From the NCBI RefSeq assembly GCF_030272615.1, contig NC_081407.1, positions 148,055,744 to 148,119,743 of the forward strand: DNA of 64,000 bases. Reading direction: 5' to 3'. Of the stretch, positions 59,886-64,000 are shown piece by piece. Positions within the stretch are counted from its first letter, which is position 1. Every line of letters starts with the position of its first letter. The stretch comes from Cryptomeria japonica. Taxonomy: Eukaryota > Streptophyta > Pinopsida > Cupressales > Cupressaceae. Position numbers and translations under genes: made by a program. The notes beneath the pieces are model-generated. The model saw only the letters and a list, made by a program, of their open reading frames with translations, was not told the origin of the DNA and searched no databases.

Positions 59886-61195
59886 TTAGTTTTCCGGTTC
59901 CGATATTTCCACACTAGGTGCAGAAATCCGTTCCTCTTCCGACATTGTTGGTTTCTTCCTCCATGTTTTCTTCATGTCCCCTTGAACTTTTTCAACATCA
60001 ATTTCTCCTTCCTGAGTGACCGGTATATCATCAGATATACTTTTTCTGCTTCTGCAGAATCTTGCAATGTGACCCGGTTTATTGTAGCGATAGCAAACAA
60101 GTCCAGGTGCTCTCCAATGTCCATTGTACATGTTTCCATTCTTCCTTCTGCATGTTGCAGTAGTGTGACCATAACCATAATAGATCATACAACTTTCTCT
60201 CCATCTAGTTGCTACTTGATGGCCACCACTTCTTGACTAATGATTGAAGACATTAAACCGATTGTGATTCTGGTTCACAAAAGGTTCAGGACCAGTTCCT
60301 TGGGTCCTCTGAGGATATCTTCTAGTGTTATCCATCACAAACCTGCATTCAAATGCTCTATGCCCATCACAGACCTACATTCAAATGCTCTATGCCCAAA
60401 CTTGTTGCATGCATAACAATGACCATTGAACTTATTGGATCTAGGTACATTGTTGATAAAATAAGGAAAATTATTGTAGGCTTTGCTCCTACATACATTG
60501 ACAGTGTGTCCTTCTTTAAGATAGTTAAAGCAAATAGGTTTGAATTTTTGCTTACCTTTTCCTTTGAGTGTCGGTTGCTTCTTTGATGCTTCAACATTTG
60601 TTCCTGAGGATTCTCCTTCCTCATGTCCAGAGAAACCAAGACCATTGGTATTCTTTGCCAGTCTAGATGACTCAAGCTTTTTCTCTAGCTTGATAGTACT
60701 TTTGCCAAACTTAGCAAGTATTTCCTTTGACTCAAAGAGTTCTTTGGAAATAATAGTGTTTGTCTCCATTAGACTTGCATTTTCTGAGATGGCTATGCTC
60801 AGTTCTCCTTGCATGTCTTCTTTTTCCATTCTGCTCTCATGAAGGTAAGCAGTCAGTGCACTAATCTCTTGTTTCAACTTGGAGATCTCATGATCTCTAT
60901 CCTTTATCCGATCTTTAGCTTTTCTCCAGTTCTCAAGCTCTTGACTAAATCTAATAGTCAGTCCTTCCAACTCCTTTCTCAGATTGGAGTTTGAATCATT
61001 CAGTTTATTTACTTCAGCAATCATGGCTTCTATGTTAGCTTCATCTTCAGAACTACTTTCAGATAGTTCCATCAGTTTTTCTGCATGTTCTCTCCTTTTT
61101 GCTTGAGATGCCTTGTATTTGACCATAAGATCATCAGAGGCTTGCTCAGACTTAGTGAGTCATTGAGTAAGTTCCCTCATGGTGTATTTCCCCAT
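59886..61195 (-). pseudogene. gag: Sirevirus-like gag (coiled coil plus zinc knuckles), N-terminally short
   Basis: Minus strand from ATG 61195 (MGKYTMRELTQ, then a TGA and LTKSEQASDDLMVKYKASQA), 50 nt after the primer site. Coiled coil at about 61110-60700 (SNLRKELEGLTIRFSQELEN, DRDHEISKLKQEISALTAYL). The conserved Sirevirus-type block FGKSTIKLEKKLESSR and NGLGF follows at about 60705-60630. Four zinc-knuckle-like motifs: CFNYLKEGHTVNVC, CYACNKFGHRAFEC, a third near 60195-60155 (CMIYYGYGHTTATC) and CYRYNKPGHIARFC. The globular capsid-like domain expected in a complete copia gag is absent. A 32-bp tandem duplication (60333-60396) shifts the frame after the second knuckle. It would bind and package element RNA if intact. 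Confidence 0.8.
60333..60396. repeat. 32-bp tandem duplication in gag
   Basis: Units 60333-60364 and 60365-60396, both reading CATCACARACCTRCATTCAA and then ATGCTCTATGCC. Thirty-two is not a multiple of three, so it breaks the gag frame directly after the CCHC motif CYACNKFGHRAFEC. Confidence 0.85.
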
Positions 61196-61230
61196 ATCTC
61201 TTTCCAAGTGGTTAAACTTATAGAAAGGTA

Positions 61231-61243
61231 GGCTCTGATACCA
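61231..61243 (-). other. Primer binding site (initiator-Met tRNA)
   Basis: On the minus strand TGGTATCAGAGCC follows the inner LTR end after two bases. It is the standard complement to the 3' end of plant initiator-Met tRNA used by copia elements. Confidence 0.9.
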
Positions 61244-61245
61244 AT

Positions 61246-62395
61246 TGATGAATACTTAGACGGGGGGTGAATTAGTATGCCAAAAATCTCTACACTAAAA
61301 CACTTACACAGTCTAAAGATAAACTAGTAAAGCAGTCTAACAGTCAAACTGGTTACCACACATGCAAACCAAAATGTGAATAAAGCATGCACCCACAAAA
61401 GAAATACAACCATAACAAAAGATATTTGACATGGAAACCCAACTTGGAAAAACCATGGTGAGGTGGAACTCACAAGTCACTATCTGCAGAATAGAAACCA
61501 GACCGGTTAAGGTCTTACAATGTTCTTCACCAGAATAGATCCTGTTAGGAATCGCAATCTTTTTTAGGAGATAAGTCCAATTAAAGAATACCTTGTTAGA
61601 GGATTTTAGATTCACATGTGTGAACCACCTTGTTAGAGGATTTTACAAAGGCTTTGAGGCCTACCCGGTTAAGGGCTACAGACTTGTCAAAGATGTGAGT
61701 AATCAACAAGTGTTTGATCTATCTGATAGCACAAATTGCTTGCTTAGATCCAGTATTGCTCACAGCTAATGCATTCCAGCATTACTTCAGTCTTCTCTAT
61801 CTCTCTCACAGTTACAACTTGATCTTCTCAGATAAGATCATTCTCAACTTCCGCCTTAAAACCCTAGCATCACATTAACCCTTTTAGCAACACCTTAAAA
61901 CCCTAGACATGATGTCCTTTTAAAGGAATCTGATTTCATGTCGGTCTAATAGGATTTCATTACAATTTCCTAGGTTCAATGCATCTAGATGTAATCGGTA
62001 ACATGACACAAAAAACACCATCAATGTGTCGGCACCGCCAAACAATCGGTGGATTGGTAACTCATCACAAAATATCGGTTGGTAACTCATCACAGAGTAT
62101 TACCGGTTCATACAAAATACCGGTTGCTGGTTTGACAAAAATGAAGACTGGTAAGAATGTGTTGTGCCACTTTTCTCCCTCGTACCGCTTGGATCTACGA
62201 ACTACTTGGGGTCGACATGCCGCTTCAGACTGGGAAACACATTCTAGAAAATCACCACTAGTCTAAAGACTAGTAAACAACATACCGGTTGGAACAAATA
62301 CCGGTTGAGCACAAGGTCATACATATAAAGGGGATCTCAATACAAGTGTGTGTTCATCAATGACAATCACAACATAAACAAGAAGAATGACAACA
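61246..62395 (-). repeat. 5' LTR of the Sirevirus-like element
   Basis: On the plus strand it starts TGATGAATACTTAGACGG and ends GAATGACAACA, followed by AGTTG. Same landmarks as the other LTR. Relative to that LTR it has small indels, for example an extra 13 bp near 62192-62205. Confidence 0.9.
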
Positions 62396-62400
62396 AGTTG

Positions 62401-62542
62401 TATTTTTTATAATGAACCCTTCTACATTATAATATGAATCCTTGCTGGGGGTCTTTTTCTTATTTTAGAAGAGTGTGTCTTTTATAAATGATCTCTCTTT
62501 AGTGTATTTGTCTCCATGCTTGGGGGGAAAGAATAATGTTTC

Positions 62543-62587
<45 letters not shown>

Positions 62588-63100
62588 TTTGTTGAGTTGC
62601 ATCTTTCATATTTTGTTGTCATTTCTTATGAGTTTGTGTGTATTCCTTGTTTGAAATGGTACATATTTTATGAACAATCTCTCCTTAGTGAAAGGGTGTA
62701 ATCCTAAGAATCCACTTTGGAGAAGGTGTGTATTCTACATCCTCTTACCCTTCCAAGATGTCATATTTATTAAGGATCCCCTCTACTCTTGGAGGTAGAT
62801 ATATTTATGCAAAGATCTCTTCATCCTTTGTTAATCATGCATCCTTCAAAAGGCTCCCTTTGTATTTGTTGCAAGATATATGTTTTAAAATTATCTCTTC
62901 CTTGCTTAAATAAATGAAGCCTACTCATGAGTCTTTCTTTCTAGCATGGAGTGCATGCATTATTCATTAATGGATATCTCCTTGGTGTTAAAGGTGGGTG
63001 TCCTTGTTTTTATCTACCTTAAGACATCAACGTAGGACTATGTTGACATCTTAAATGGGGGGCATATATGCGGCCTCCTAGTTGCATTTTGACTATTGAT
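62401..63100. other. Right flank of the pol-less element, 3' part of the old gypsy-type element
   Basis: No gene. GTCTCCATGCTT followed by a G-run and AAAGAATA occurs at 62510-62535 and, in variant form, at 54308-54330 on the other side of the insertion, so both flanks belong to one older sequence with internal similarity. AAATGGGGGGCATATATG near 63054 resembles a gypsy polypurine tract, but I cannot see an LTR after it. Confidence 0.4.
62545..62584. repeat. (CT)20 microsatellite
   Basis: Uninterrupted CT dinucleotide run of 40 bp. Confidence 0.95.
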
Positions 63101-63101
63101 T

Positions 63102-63389
63102 AACAATATGGGATTATGGCATCCTCATGCTTAATCCTCATTTTATTCATCATTCATGGGATGATTGCATCCTCATGCTTAATCTTCATTTAATTTATCA
63201 ATATGGGATTATTTCATCGTCACGCTTAATCCTCATTTCATTTATATCAATATGGGATTATTGCATCCTCATGTTTAGTCCTTATTTCATTTATCAACAT
63301 GGGATTATTGCATCCTCATGCATAATCCTCATTTCATATATCAATATGGGACTCTTGCATCCTCATGCTTCATCCTCATTTTATGCATC
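63102..63389. repeat. Six tandem copies of a 48-bp unit
   Basis: Units with AATATGGGATTATTGCATCC, TCATGCTTAATCCTCATTTC and ATTTATC, about 48 bp each, six in a row with 5-20% divergence. Because 48 is divisible by three, a frame of 124 codons stays open across it (63127-63501); it is not a gene. Confidence 0.92.
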
Positions 63390-64000
63390 ATTTTTCTTAT
63401 ACGGGGCATTCATTCTTGTAACCAGACAAAACAAAGTCTTACATGAGATGCTTCATGCCCTAAACCAAACATCACTTGGGCACACACACAAGGATGAGTA
63501 AAACTAGCCGAATAGGGATAGACTATTCCTACTTTCCTTCCCAACATGGATCCCCTAGATGCAAACATCTAGGGGCAAGGTATCTATGTTCTCTCTCTCA
63601 TTATTCTTCTCATGGATCACTTGGAAAAACACATCTAGTGTGTATTCATGCTCTCTCTTTTCTTCTCATGAACTCATAGCTTTGTTATTGATGGTTCATG
63701 GATGATGCTTTCTTTTCTCTTTTATGTGATCACTTGCATTCATGAGATGGCATTTTTCAAGAATGATATTAGTTGTGGAGATATTTTGATATCGAGGTCT
63801 CCTTAGCTAGCTGACTTGAGATCTCATTTTTAGTCTTTAGCTTTGGTTATGTGTCTTTTTCCTTTGTTTGCCTTTTTTTTTTTTTTTTTGTCTTTTTGTT
63901 TTTGTCTTATTTTTGTGTGCCCTTGCATATGTTTGAGTGAGTTAAGATCCTAATATTGGGTTCTTGGTTCCTCTAAATTAGCAATGTATTATACTCCTTG
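63390..64000. other. AT-rich end of the window, no gene recognised
   Basis: Pyrimidine-rich sequence including a run of about 18 T (about 63872-63889). No coding motif, LTR edge or RNA gene is visible. Confidence 0.5.

Larger units (their letters stand above)
54565..62395 (-). mobile_element. Sirevirus-like non-autonomous LTR element (no pol) with an extra gene
   Basis: LTRs 54565-55713 and 61246-62395 (about 1150 bp each) with 5-bp flanks AGCTG (54560-54564) and AGTTG (62396-62400), one transition apart. On the minus strand: 5' LTR, primer site, gag-like ORF with coiled coil and zinc knuckles, a TATA promoter and a long unknown gene, several polypurine tracts, 3' LTR. No protease, integrase, RT or RNase H is present. 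An initiator-Met primer site, a coiled-coil gag with a conserved KFGKST...GLGF block, and multiple polypurine tracts are known Sirevirus traits. Mobility would depend on enzymes from a full-length relative. Confidence 0.88.

Noticed and set aside
63127-63501. Open frame of 124 codons read as a repeat protein
   Set aside because: It is kept open only by six copies of a 48-bp DNA repeat; composition and flanks show no gene.
1-64000. tRNA, rRNA or other structural RNA genes
   Set aside because: No cloverleaf-like sequence with A and B boxes or rRNA-like segment was noticed; only short tRNA-complementary primer sites occur.

Overview
This window is nuclear DNA of a seed plant with a large, retrotransposon-rich genome. 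One host gene is visible in 64 kb; almost everything else is nested, decaying mobile DNA. The lineages are plant ones: a Tat-type Ty3/gypsy element with a second RNase H, a Sirevirus-like Ty1/copia derivative, L1 LINEs with plant-type RNase H, a plant mobile domain and a LURP-one-related gene. A gymnosperm such as a conifer fits the low gene density, but the species cannot be fixed from the sequence alone.

Layout. 1-7.7 kb is AT-rich DNA with a broken copia integrase (190-760). 7761-8985 (minus) is a three-exon LURP-one-related (LOR) gene with open frame and good splice sites, the only convincing host gene. 10166-35414 is a complete but dead Ty3/gypsy element flanked by a perfect 5-bp duplication (ACTAC). 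It holds, in order, a 5' LTR, a long leader, gag, protease, G-patch linker, RT, RNase H, second RNase H, integrase, an antisense plant-mobile-domain gene and a 3' LTR. Three elements inserted into it: a 1.26-kb terminal-inverted-repeat element in the TATA box of the 5' LTR, a solo LTR at 24879-26352, and a 5'-truncated L1 LINE (about 31310-35055) in the 3' LTR.

36.3-40.2 kb holds remains of a small minus-strand LTR element with an initiator-Met tRNA primer site, hit by another solo LTR (36621-37988). About 41.1 kb to beyond 62.4 kb looks like an older plus-strand gypsy-type element. It is interrupted by an old full-length minus-strand L1 (about 42.75-50.03 kb), a solo LTR (50705-52004) and a 7.8-kb Sirevirus-like element without pol (54565-62395, TSD AGCTG/AGTTG). 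The last 1.6 kb has a (CT)20 tract and six copies of a 48-bp repeat.

Most interesting points. (1) Two retroelements here carry extra genes with what look like their own TATA promoters: the antisense mobile-domain gene in the gypsy element and a roughly 1000-codon unknown gene in the pol-less element. (2) The leaders of the gypsy sense transcript and of its antisense gene carry the same array of a short motif (TAGCGCTWTTGT), each in the sense of its own transcription, so the genomic RNA holds them as inverted arrays near both ends. (3) Other arrays of short dyad motifs occur: AACGGGGGCCCGTT units in the inserted TIR element, AGTCC-N4-GGACT units at 44.3 kb, and strings of mini-hairpins in every LTR of the Sirevirus-like family.
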